A DNA stretch of 64,000 nucleotides, taken from positions 2,046,001 through 2,110,000 of the forward strand of contig NW_027464602.1 of NCBI RefSeq assembly GCF_043290135.1, read 5' to 3'. Shown piece by piece: positions 24,836-34,800 of this stretch. Below the pieces are notes generated by a model. The model was not told the origin of the DNA, did not search any database, and was given only the letters and a program-made list of their open reading frames with translations. The stretch comes from Rhipicephalus microplus. Taxonomy: Eukaryota > Arthropoda > Arachnida > Ixodida > Ixodidae. Position numbers and translations under genes: made by a program. Position 1 is the first letter of the stretch. Each line of letters starts with the position of its first letter.

Positions 24836-26160
24836 CAGTCTTGCTCCACTCTCACCACCATCAGAACATATCTTCAAAGCTATCAGCCCAAAGAAAAAAA
24901 GCACCCCACCACCACCGGGTGGGCTGGAACCTCCAACCTTTCGGTTAACAGCTGATCGCGTTAGCCAATTGCGCCACGGAGACAGTCCTGCTCCACTCTC
25001 ACCACCATCAGAACATATCTTCAAAGCTATCAGCACAAAGAGAAAAAAGCGCCGCACCACCACCGGGTGGGCTCGAAACTCCAACCTTTCGGTTAACAGC
25101 CGATCGCGCTAGCCAATTGCGCCATGGAGACAGTCCTGCTCCACTCTCACCACCATCAGAACATATCTTCAAAGCTATTACCACAAAGAAAAAAAAGCGC
25201 CGCAACACCACCGGGTGGGCTCGAACCTCCAAACTTTCGGTTAACAGCTGATCGCGCTAGCCAATTGCGCCACGAAGACAGTCCTGCTGCACTCTCACCA
25301 CCATCAGAACATATCTTCAAAGCTATTACCGCAAAGAAAAAAGCAACACACCACTCCCGGGAGGGCTCGAAATTCCAACCTTTCGGTTAACAGCCGATCG
25401 CGCTAGCCCATTGCGCCACGGAGACAGTCTTGCTCCACTCTCACCACCATCAGAACATATCTTCAAACTATCAGCGCAAAAAAAAGCCCCGCACCACCAC
25501 CGGGTGGGCTCGTAATTCCAACCTTTTGGTTAACAGCCGATCGCGCTTGCCCATTGCGCCACGGGCACAGTCTTGCTCCCCTCTCACCACCATCAGAACA
25601 TATCATCAAAGCTATCAGCCCAAAGAAAAAAAAGCGCCGCACCACCACCGGGTGGGCTCGAACCTTCAACCTTTCGGTTAACAGCCGATCGCACTAGCCA
25701 ACTGCGCCACGGAGGCAGTCGTGCTCCACTCTTACCACCATCAGAACATATCTTCAAAGCTATCAGCACAAAGAAAAAAGCAACACACCACTCCCGGGAG
25801 GGCTCGAACCTCAAACTTTTCGGTTAACAGCCGATCGCGCTGGCCAATTGCTCCATGGAGACAGTCCTGCTCCACTCTCACCACCATTAGAACATATCTT
25901 TCAAGCTATCAGCCCAAAGAAAAAAAAAGCGCCGCACCACCACCGGGTGGGCTCGAACCTCCAACCTTTTGGTTAACGGCCGATCGCGCTAGCCAATTGC
26001 GCCACGGAGACAATCGTGCTCCACGCTCACCACCATCAGAAAATATCTTCAAAGCTATCATCGCAAAGAAAAAACCAACACACCCCACCCGGGAGGGCTC
26101 GAACCTCCAACTTTTTGGTTAACAGCCGATCGCGCTAACCCATTGCGCCACGGGGACAGT
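22919..26160. repeat. Higher-order repeat, 3.24-kb copy a
   Basis: 22 units repeated immediately downstream with an offset of exactly 3242 bp; markers at 23352, 24238, 25124 and 25721 all recur at that distance. It overlaps the end of the 7.65-kb copy, so the two duplications are nested events. Confidence 0.85.
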
Positions 26161-29100
26161 CTTGCTCCACTCTCACCACTATCAGAACATATCTTCAAAG
26201 CTATCAGCGCAAAGAAAAAAAAGCGCCGCACCACCACCGGGTGGGCTCGAACCTCCAACCTTTCGGTCAACAGCCGATCGCGCTAGCCAATTGCGCCACA
26301 GAGACAGTCTTGCTCCACTCTCAACACCATCAGAACATATCTTCAAACCTACAAGCGCAAAGAAAAAAAAGCGCCGCACCACCACCGGGTGGGCTCGAAC
26401 CTCCAACCTTTCGGTTAACAGCCGATCGCGCTAGCCAATTGCGCCACGGGGACAGTCTTGCTCCACTCTCACCACCATCAGAACATATCTTCAAAGCTAT
26501 CAGCGCAAAGAAAAAAAAGCGCCGCACCACCACCGGGTGGGCTCGAACCTCCAACCTTTCGGTTAACAGCCGATCGCGCTAGCCAATTGCGCCATGGAGA
26601 CAGTCCTGCTCCACTCTCACCACCATCAGAACATATCTTCAAAGCTATCAGCCCAAAGAAAAAAAAGCACCGCACCACCACCGGGTGGGCTCGAACCTCC
26701 AACCTTTCGGTTAACAGCCAATCGCGCTAGCCAATTGCCCCACGGAGACAGTCGTGCTCCACTCTCACCACCATCAGAACATATCTTCAAAGCTATTAGC
26801 GCAAAGAAAAAAAGCGCCGCGCCACCACCGGGTGGGCTCGAACCTCCAACCTTTCGGTTATCAGCCGATCGCGCTAGCCAAGTGCGCCACAGAGACAGTC
26901 TTGCTCCACTCTCACCACCATCAGAACATATCTTCAAAGCTACAAGCGCAAAGAAAAAAAAGCGCCGCACCACCACCGGGTGGGCTCGAACCTCCAACCT
27001 TTCGGTTAACAGCCGATTGCGCAAGCCAATTGCGCCACGGAGACAGTCCTGCTCCACTCTCACCACCATCAGAACATATCTTCAAAGCTATCAGCCCAAA
27101 GAAAAAAAGCACCGCACCACCACCGGGTGGGCTCGAACTTCCAACCTTTCGGTTAACAGCCAATCGCGCTAGCCAATTGCGCCACGGAGACAGTCCTGCT
27201 TCACTCTCACCACCATCAGAACATATCTTCAAAGCTATCAGCACAAAGAAAAAAAAGCGCCACACCATCATCGGGTGGGCTCGAACCTCCAACCTTTCGG
27301 TTAACAGCCGATCGCGCAAGCCAATTGCGCCACGGAGACAGTCCTGCTCCACACTCACCACCGTCATAACATTTCTTCAGAGCTTTCACCCCAAAGAAAA
27401 AAAAGCGCCGCACCACCACCGGGTGGGCTCGAACCTCCAACCTTTCAGTTAACTGCCGATCGCGCTAGCCGAATGCGCCATGGAGACAGTCCTGGTCCAC
27501 TCTCACCACCATCAGAACATATCTTCAAAGCTATCAGCGCAAAGAAAAAAAAGCGCCGCGCCACCACCGGGTGGGCTCGAACCTCCAACCTTTCGGTTAT
27601 CAGCCGATCGCGCTAACCCATTGCGCCACGGGGACAGTCTTGCTCCACTCTCACCACTATCAAAACATATCTTCAAAGCTATCAGCGCAAAGAAAAAAAA
27701 GCGCCGCACCACCACCGGGTGGGCTCGAACCTCCAACCTTTCGGTTAACAGCCGATCGCGCTAGCCAATTGCGCCACAGAGACAGTCTTGCTCCACTCTC
27801 AACACCATCAGAACATATCTTCAAACCTACAAGCGCAAAGAAAAAAAAGCGCCGCACCACCACCGGGTGGGCTCGAACCTCCAACCTTTCGGTTAACAGC
27901 CGATCGCGCTAGCCAATTGCGCCACGGGGACAGTCTTGCTCCACTCTCACCACCATCAGAACATATCTTCAAAGCTATCAGCGCAAAGAAAAAAAGCGCC
28001 GCACCACCACCGGGTGGGCTCGAACCTCCAACCTTTCGGTTAACAGCCGATCGCGCTAGCCCATTGCGCCAGGAAGACAGTCTTGCTCCACTCTCACCAC
28101 CATCAGAACATATCTTCAAAGCTATCAGCCCAAAGAAAAAAAGCACCCCACCACCACCGGGTGGGCTGGAACCTCCAACCTTTCGGTTAACAGCTGATCG
28201 CGTTAGCCAATTGCGCCACGGAGACAGTCCTGCTCCACTCTCACCACCATCAGAACATATCTTCAAAGCTATCAGCACAAAGAGAAAAAAGCGCCGCACC
28301 ACCACCGGGTGGGCTCGAAACTCCAACCTTTCGGTTAACAGCCGATCGCGCTAGCCAATTGCGCCATGGAGACAGTCCTGCTCCACTCTCACCACCATCA
28401 GAACATATCTTCAAAGCTATTACCACAAAGAAAAAAAAGCGCCGCAACACCACCGGGTGGGCTCGAACCTCCAAACTTTCGGTTAACAGCTGATCGCGCT
28501 AGCCAATTGCGCCACGAAGACAGTCCTGCTGCACTCTCACCACCATCAGAACATATCTTCAAAGCTATTACCGCAAAGAAAAAAGCAACACACCACTCCC
28601 GGGAGGGCTCGAAATTCCAACCTTTCGGTTAACAGCCGATCGCGCTAGCCCATTGCGCCACGGAGACAGTCTTGCTCCACTCTCACCACCATCAGAACAT
28701 ATCTTCAAACTATCAGCGCAAAAAAAAGCCCCGCACCACCACCGGGTGGGCTCGTAATTCCAACCTTTTGGTTAACAGCCGATCGCGCTTGCCCATTGCG
28801 CCACGGGCACAGTCTTGCTCCACTCTCACCACCATCAGAACATATCATCAAAGCTATCAGCCCAAAGAAAAAAAAGCGCCGCACCACCACCGGGTGGGCT
28901 CGAACCTTCAACCTTTCGGTTAACAGCCGATCGCACTAGCCAACTGCGCCACGGAGGCAGTCGTGCTCCACTCTTACCACCATCAGAACATATCTTCAAA
29001 GCTATCAGCACAAAGAAAAAAGCAACACACCACTCCCGGGAGGGCTCGAACCTCAAACTTTTCGGTTAACAGCCGATCGCGCTGGCCAATTGCTCCATGG

Positions 29101-29402
29101 AGACAGTCCTGCTCCACTCTCACCACCATTAGAACATATCTTTCAAGCTATCAGCCCAAAGAAAAAAAAAGCGCCGCACCACCACCGGGTGGGCTCGAAC
29201 CTCCAACCTTTTGGTTAACGGCCGATCGCGCTAGCCAATTGCGCCACGGAGACAATCGTGCTCCACGCTCACCACCATCAGAAAATATCTTCAAAGCTAT
29301 CATCGCAAAGAAAAAACCAACACACCCCACCCGGGAGGGCTCGAACCTCCAACTTTTTGGTTAACAGCCGATCGCGCTAACCCATTGCGCCACGGGGACA
29401 GT
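26161..29402. repeat. Higher-order repeat, 3.24-kb copy b
   Basis: Tandem partner of the preceding block, nearly identical by eye apart from single-base changes and one short patch near 26.86-26.91 kb where a different unit type replaces the expected one. After 29.40 kb the array follows the 8.94-9.85 kb order up to the retrotransposon. Confidence 0.85.
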
Positions 29403-30210
29403 CTTGCTCCACTCTCACCACTATCAGAACATATCTTCAAAGCTATCAGCGCAAAGAAAAAAAAGCGCCGCACCACCACCGGGTGGGCTCGAAACTCCAA
29501 CCTTTCGGTTATCAGCCGATCGCGCTAGCCAAGTGCGCCACAGAGACAGTCTTGCTCCACTCTCACCACCATCAGAACATATCTTCAAAGCTATCAGCCC
29601 AAAGAAAAAAAGCACCCCACCACCACCGGGTGGACTGGAACCTCCAACCTTTCGGTTAACAGCTGATCGCGTTAGCCAATTGCGCCACGGAGACAGTCTT
29701 GCTCCACTCTCACCACTATCAGAACATATCTTCAAAGCTATCAGCGCAAAGAAAAAAAAGCGCCGCACCACCACCGGGTGGGCTCGAACCTCCAACCTTT
29801 CGGTTAACAGCCGATCGCGCTAGCCAATTGCGCCACAGAGACAGTCTTGCTCCACTCTCAACACCATCAGAACATATCTTCAAAGCTACAAGCGCAAAGA
29901 AAAAAAAGCGCCGCACCACCACCGGGTGGGCTCGAACCTCCAACCTTTCGGTTAACAGCCGATTGCGCAAGCCAATTGCGCCACGGAGACAGTCCTGCTC
30001 CACTCTCACCACCATCAGAACATATCTTCAAAGCTATCAGCCCAAAGAAAAAAAGCAACACACCCCACCCGGGAGGGCTCGAACCTCCAACTTTTTGGTT
30101 AACAGCCGATCGCGCTAACCCATTGCGCCACGGGGACAGTCTTGCTCCACTCTCACCACTATCAGAACATATCTTCAAAGCTATCAGCGCAAAGAAAAAA
30201 AGCGCCGCAC

Positions 30211-30284
30211 CACCACCGGGTGGGCTCGAAACTCCAACCTTTCGGTTATCAGCCGATCGCGCTAGCCAAGTGCGCCACAGAGAC
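30211..30284 (-). pseudogene. tRNA-like unit next to the retrotransposon 5' LTR
   Basis: Last unit before the insertion, with anticodon GAT (plus-strand ATC at 30248-30250). Its 5' end lies 32-35 bp from the ATAT target duplication, so the element entered this unit's upstream flank and points away from it. The plus strand reads GAAACTCC, giving T at position 53 and a weakened B box. The A box is TGGCGCACTTGG. Confidence 0.65.
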
Positions 30285-30315
30285 AGTCTTGCTCCACTCT
30301 CACCACCATCAGAAC

Positions 30316-30319
30316 ATAT
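30316..30319. repeat. Target-site duplication, left copy
   Basis: ATAT directly before the 5' LTR. Uninterrupted units read GAACATATCTTC with one ATAT, so the four bases were duplicated on insertion. A 4-bp duplication fits gypsy/17.6-type Ty3 elements. Confidence 0.9.
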
Positions 30320-30466
30320 TGTTACGCCACGTATGTGCCGGACGAAGAAGGAAAAAGAAGCAAGGGGTGTGGAAGAAGAAGATCATCATCATCTGCCTGC
30401 GCCGATACGGCTCGTCCCTCGAACCGTGTATCAATAAACCCCCAGACGCCTACTTCGGACGTAACA
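30320..30466 (+). repeat. 5' LTR (147 bp)
   Basis: Starts TGTTACG and ends CGTAACA, a 7-bp terminal inverted repeat with the TG...CA ends typical of LTRs. An AATAAA at 30433-30438 lies near the 3' end. No convincing TATA box was seen. 147 bp is short for an LTR. By eye the sequence matches the 3' LTR base for base. Confidence 0.95.
30433..30438 (+). promoter_or_regulatory. Polyadenylation signal in 5' LTR
   Basis: AATAAA 28 bp before the LTR end, repeated in the 3' LTR where it would be the one used. Confidence 0.6.
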
Positions 30467-30469
30467 GAG

Positions 30470-30486
30470 TGGTGGAGGTGCTGGGT
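30470..30486 (+). promoter_or_regulatory. Primer binding site, tRNA-Ala type
   Basis: TGGTGGAGGTGCTGGGT begins 3 nt after the LTR. Its first 12 bases are complementary to the 3' end of an animal tRNA-Ala (GCACCTCCACCA) and the remainder fits a T-stem ending CCCA. This tRNA would prime minus-strand DNA synthesis. The assignment relies on remembered tRNA-Ala 3' ends; the host tRNA set was not available. Confidence 0.65.
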
Positions 30487-30568
30487 ATAGGAACCAACGA
30501 CGGGACCGCTACCCCTCGGATTTCGCCGGAGTCGTCGCCTCGCCGGCCTGCCTCCTTCTTTGGCCATC

Positions 30569-31810
30569 ATGCCTGACGAAACAGAAGCTCGGGAACCAGT
30601 CCCCAGCAGTTCTTGGCCGTATCACAGAGAGCCACGAACCTTCTCCGGGAGGACCAATGACGACGTGGACTCATGGCTCAAACATTTCAAGCGAGTAAGC
30701 AACTGCAACAAATGGGATGCTGCCTCCCAACTGTCACGCGTTGTTTTCTACCTCACTGATGTTGCCCTCGTTTGGTATGAGAACCATGAAGATATTCTGA
30801 CAACATGGGAACGCTTTGTTGAAGAAATCAAGAAGTGTTTCGGCAACTCAGCTGCAAAAAAGAAGCTTGCCGAGCAGAGTCTTGCACAGAGGGCCCAGCT
30901 ATCCGGTGAGACCTGCACCGTGTATACTGAAGAGATTTTGAGGCTGTGTAGGGAAGTCGATTCCAGCATGTCGGAAGAGGACAAGGTGGGGCATTTGCTG
31001 AAGGGAATTGCAGAAGATGTTTACAACTTCCTTATTAGCAGGGAAAGCCTGACTTCAGTGTCTGACGTTGTACGGCACTGCCGCACGTTTGAAACCCTGA
31101 AGCAGCGCAGAATAGCGCCTAAGTTTGGTCGTCTGGCAAATGTCACCTCAGTAGCCAGCATAGAAGCGGCCTCAACTGGTGACCTTTCGGCAACCATCCG
31201 CCAAATTGTTCGGGAAGAGTTACTCAGACATGGCGAAATGACACGTGAACGGGCAGCTGCCACGTCTCCATCCTATTTCCCGCAGGACACCACTGCCCCA
31301 CAGCTTACAGTTTATGAACATCCATCCGTCAACGCAACGGAGGTTGCAGGGCCTCGGCGTATTCAGCAGTCAAGTCCGGTTTTTTACGAGCGATCACAGT
31401 ACCCTCAACGTTTCCGTTCCGTACGCCCATACCACCCACCGACAACTGATTTCATTGAATCTCGGGCTTACGCGAACGCTCGCAGACGTGAACACTTCGA
31501 AGAACGGCGACGACCTCGTCCTGCGCCTGTGTGCTACAACTGTGGTCTGACTGGTCACATATCGAGGTATTGCGATCGTTCGCGCATACCACGCTATGAT
31601 CAGTGGACAAGCTTGACCGATAAACCTGCTGTCCCACCTTTTCAAGGACACTGGCCCACCGACTCAAGACCCGGCAGCAGCTTCTGGCACGGACACTGGC
31701 GCAACAACTCCCCTGCCTCTGATCGAAGTGTGACGCCACCTCCTGCGCCTCGATCCCACCGGTCTCCATCGCCACGGCGCCGCCCATCGTCACCACATCA
31801 GGAAAACTAA
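30569..31810 (+). CDS. gag: Gag polyprotein
   Basis: 413 residues from the ATG at 30569, which has A at -3; the frame is open a few codons further up but without another ATG. It forms the nucleocapsid particle that packages element RNA. Residues about 36-130 hold a Retrotrans_gag-like capsid region (W-L-K-x-F near 36, then W-E-R-F). Residues 322-335 form a CCHC zinc knuckle, C-x2-C-x4-H-x4-C, for RNA binding. The C-terminus is rich in Pro, Arg and Ser. The frame ends CAG GAA AAC TAA and overlaps the open pol frame by 88 bp, which lies at -1. No internal stop. The sequence style recalls tick retroelement Gag proteins (from memory). Confidence 0.93.
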   Translation: MPDETEAREPVPSSSWPYHREPRTFSGRTNDDVDSWLKHFKRVSNCNKWDAASQLSRVVFYLTDVALVWYENHEDILTTWERFVEEIKKCFGNSAAKKKLAEQSLAQRAQLSGETCTVYTEEILRLCREVDSSMSEEDKVGHLLKGIAEDVYNFLISRESLTSVSDVVRHCRTFETLKQRRIAPKFGRLANVTSVASIEAASTGDLSATIRQIVREELLRHGEMTRERAAATSPSYFPQDTTAPQLTVYEHPSVNATEVAGPRRIQQSSPVFYERSQYPQRFRSVRPYHPPTTDFIESRAYANARRREHFEERRRPRPAPVCYNCGLTGHISRYCDRSRIPRYDQWTSLTDKPAVPPFQGHWPTDSRPGSSFWHGHWRNNSPASDRSVTPPPAPRSHRSPSPRRRPSSPHQEN

Positions 31811-34800
31811 ACAGTGCGGCCGATGGGGGTGAGGTCGCTGGTGACTTGCTGCAAAACGAAATACCCCCGTCTGTGTTGATGTTCAAGAACAAGGTAGAAG
31901 TTTTTGTTGATGGTGTGTGTACGATGGCTTTGGTGGATACTGGTGCTACAGTTTCGATTATGAGTGCTGCTTTTAAACACCGTTTAGGACAAAAGGTGAT
32001 GTTTTTGTGGGAGAAGGCAACAACATTCTGTGGCGTTGGTGGTAACTCGCTGTGTCCCATTGGTGTCTGTACCGCAGAAGTGTGCTTGGGTGATCAAGTG
32101 TTTGTCACAGAGTTTACGATTCTTCCAAGGAGCACACACGACATAATCCTGGGGATTGACTTCCTTCGAATGTGTGGCGCCACTGTTGATTGTAGAAATG
32201 GAGAGGTGTACATATGTGATGCTGCCCCTGGAGAACTATTAGAGAATTCAGACAGGGAGCACGGTGCGCTCCGGGTCAGTGAAGATAGCATTGTGCCGGC
32301 ATTCTCTGCAGTCTGTGTTCCTGTATACTCTTCACGCATTGAAAACAGTGACAGTGCGTTCGACGCATTAGTGGAGCCCTTTCATCTCAGTTGCATTAAG
32401 AAGAACACATTGGTGCCGCATTGCATAGTGTCACTCGTTCAAGGACGCACAGGACTATGGGCGGTAAACTGTTCAGCTGAGTCGGTGGTTCTACCAGGAG
32501 GACTGAAGCTTGCCAAGTTCAAAACATACTCACCGATGGCAGTGGCTGCCCTCAGTGATGCTCCAGGTGGGGCCTCAGCCAATACTTCTACGGCCGATTC
32601 AAAACTTTTACCTATGATCGACAAGTCACTTACTACTGACAAACGCCGCATGCTTCTGGACGTTTTGTCGAAATACGTGGCGATTTTCGATTTTTCCCAT
32701 GACCATGCGCCCTCGATTCCCGCGTCTCGGATTCTCCACAGGATAAACACGGGAACAGCACAGCCCATCCGCCAGAAACCCTACCGAGTGTCGCCGTCTG
32801 AGCGCAAGATAATTGATGAACAAGTGCGTGATATGCTGCAGAAGGGTGTCATTCGAGAATCATCGAGTCCTTGGGCGGCTCCCGTGATTCTAGTCAAAAA
32901 GAAGGATGGTACCTGGAGATTCTGTGTGGACTATCGCCGTCTAAACTCCGTCACAAAGAGAGATGTCTACCCTCTCCCACGCATTGATGACGCTCTAGAC
33001 TGCCTCCATTCAGCATCCTACTTTTCGTCCATAGACTTACGCTCAGGCTATTGGCAAATACCTGTGCATTCAATGGACAAAGAAAAGACGGCTTTCGTTA
33101 CTCCGGATGGACTATATGAATTTAACGTGATGCCTTTTGGTCTATGTAACGCGCCCGCTACATTTGAAAGATTCATGGACACCATTCTGCGCGGCCTGAA
33201 GTGGAACATCTGTATGTGTTATCTTGACGACGTTGTTATCTTCGGGCGTACATTCAGTGAACATAACGAAAGGGTAGAGCTGGTTTTGAAATGTATTCGA
33301 AATGCTGGCTTGGTTCTTAATGCAAAGAAGTGTCATTTCGGAGCTCGACAAACACTGGTGCTGGGACATCTCGTCAACAAGGATGGCATCAGGCCCGACC
33401 CGAATAAGACGGCGGCTGTTAGAGCTTTTAAACCACCTGGCTCAGTGAAGGAGCTTCGGAGCTTCTTGGGCCTCTGCTCTTACTTTCGCCGATTTATTCC
33501 CGCCTTTGCAGAAGTTGCCTTTCCACTGACCTGTCTTCTCCGCCAAGGTGCTAGTTTTGAATGGACTCCTGATTGTGAAACTTCTTTCAACCAACTGAAG
33601 TTCTTGCTCACGTCGCAGCCTATCCTGCGGCACTTCGATCCTTCTGCGGCGACTGAAGTTCACACCGACGCAAGCGGCATTGGCATAGGTGCAGTCCTGA
33701 TACAGCGATGTAATCAAGTGGAACACGTAATCGCATATGCCAGTCGTACTTTAAGTAAGCCGGAACGCAATTACACTGTGACCGAACAAGAATGCCTTGC
33801 ACTCGTCTTCGCTGTGCAGCGATTCCGCTCATACCTATACGGTCGTCCTTTCCAAGTAGTTACGGATCATCATTCTTTGTGCTGGCTTATCAACCTTCGG
33901 GATCCGTCAGGCCGTCTAGCACGCTGGGCCCTCCGGCTGCAAGAGTACAACTTCACGGTATCGTACAAGAGCGGCAGGAAACACGCGGACGCAGACTGCC
34001 TTTCAAGGATGCCAGTTGATGCTACAGTTTGCGACGCTGACGATTTCGATCATCTGATTGCGTCCGTAGCACCAGCGTTCCCGGATAAGGCCACCTTTGA
34101 AACTGAGCAGCGGAAGGACGTGAGTTTGAATCCGTTATTCGTGATCGCACAAGCATCCACTCCGGAAAGCCGCTTTTGCGTCCGTGATGGTCTACTGTAC
34201 AAGAAATCCATCTCCGGCACCGGTTCCCGCTTCCTGCTGGTGGTTCCAGAGGCACTACGGTCATCTGTTTTGTACGCCATGCATGATGACGCCACTTCAG
34301 GTCACCTCGGAACGACGCGCACTCTTCATCGTACCCAGGAACGCTTCTACTGGCCACGTATGCGCCAGTCAGTTGAGTTGTACGTGGCCAGTTGTGCGCA
34401 ATGCCAGGCGCACAAATCTCTCTCAGCAGCTCCGGCCGGACATCTACAACCTGTGACGCCTCCCAGTTCTCCGTTCGAACAAATTGGCATTGACCTGGTG
34501 GGCCCTTTTCCGCGTTCATCGAAAGGCAACAGATGGATTGTGGTATGTGCTGACCATCTTACTCGGTACTGCGAGACTGCTGCCCTGCCATCCGCGACTG
34601 CTGGTCAAGTGTCGTCCTTCCTTCTCCATTCTATCATACTGCGTCATGGGCCCCCTCGCGTCATCATAAGTGACCGTGGACGTCAATTCACGGCAGACGT
34701 TGTCGAACAACTTCTCCGTATGTGTGGCTCAGAGCTCAGACACTCGACGCCTTATCACCCGCAGACGAATGGTCTCGTCGAGCGAACAATTCGAACACTG

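Larger units (their letters stand above)
1..30319 (-). repeat. tRNA-Asn-derived 148-bp tandem satellite, left part
   Basis: Head-to-tail units with a period of 148 bp (147-149, mostly through A-run length), about 205 units by length. Successive tRNA 5' ends at 97, 245, 394, 542 and 690 show the spacing. On the minus strand each unit reads: conserved 5' flank, 74-nt tRNA-Asn-like body, a trailer of roughly 10 nt, then a T-run. All units have the same orientation and no unrelated spacer was seen between them. Flank and body seem about equally conserved, so the whole 148 bp is what is being amplified. Main sub-families on the plus strand: one with GCGCCGCACCACCACCGGG before the T arm; one with CAACACACCACTCCCGGGAG; one with CACCCCACC and a changed B box. 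Seen directly: period, orientation, tRNA homology. Inferred: growth by unequal exchange. Confidence 0.97.

Noticed and set aside
1..30319. Dozens of overlapping open frames of 60-280 codons on both strands of the satellite, including one of 260 codons at 7110-7892 and one of 279 codons at 12177-13016
   Set aside because: They are translations of the tRNA-like repeat in every frame. The longest occur where several successive units are 147 bp, which keeps the frame. Many begin at TTG or other non-ATG codons and the peptide is the same repeat each time.
1..30319. CRISPR array
   Set aside because: The period is regular, but there are no unique spacers: the full 148 bp repeats. The tRNA-like body and the retrotransposon type show eukaryotic DNA.
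30320..30466. LTR derived from a satellite unit because the lengths match
   Set aside because: No similarity was seen apart from short A/G-rich stretches; the TG...CA ends and AATAAA are those of a normal LTR.
34022..34519. Antisense open frames across gag and pol (for example 165 codons here and 202 codons at 31452-32060)
   Set aside because: They are shadows of the conserved pol and gag coding sequence, with no domain of their own.
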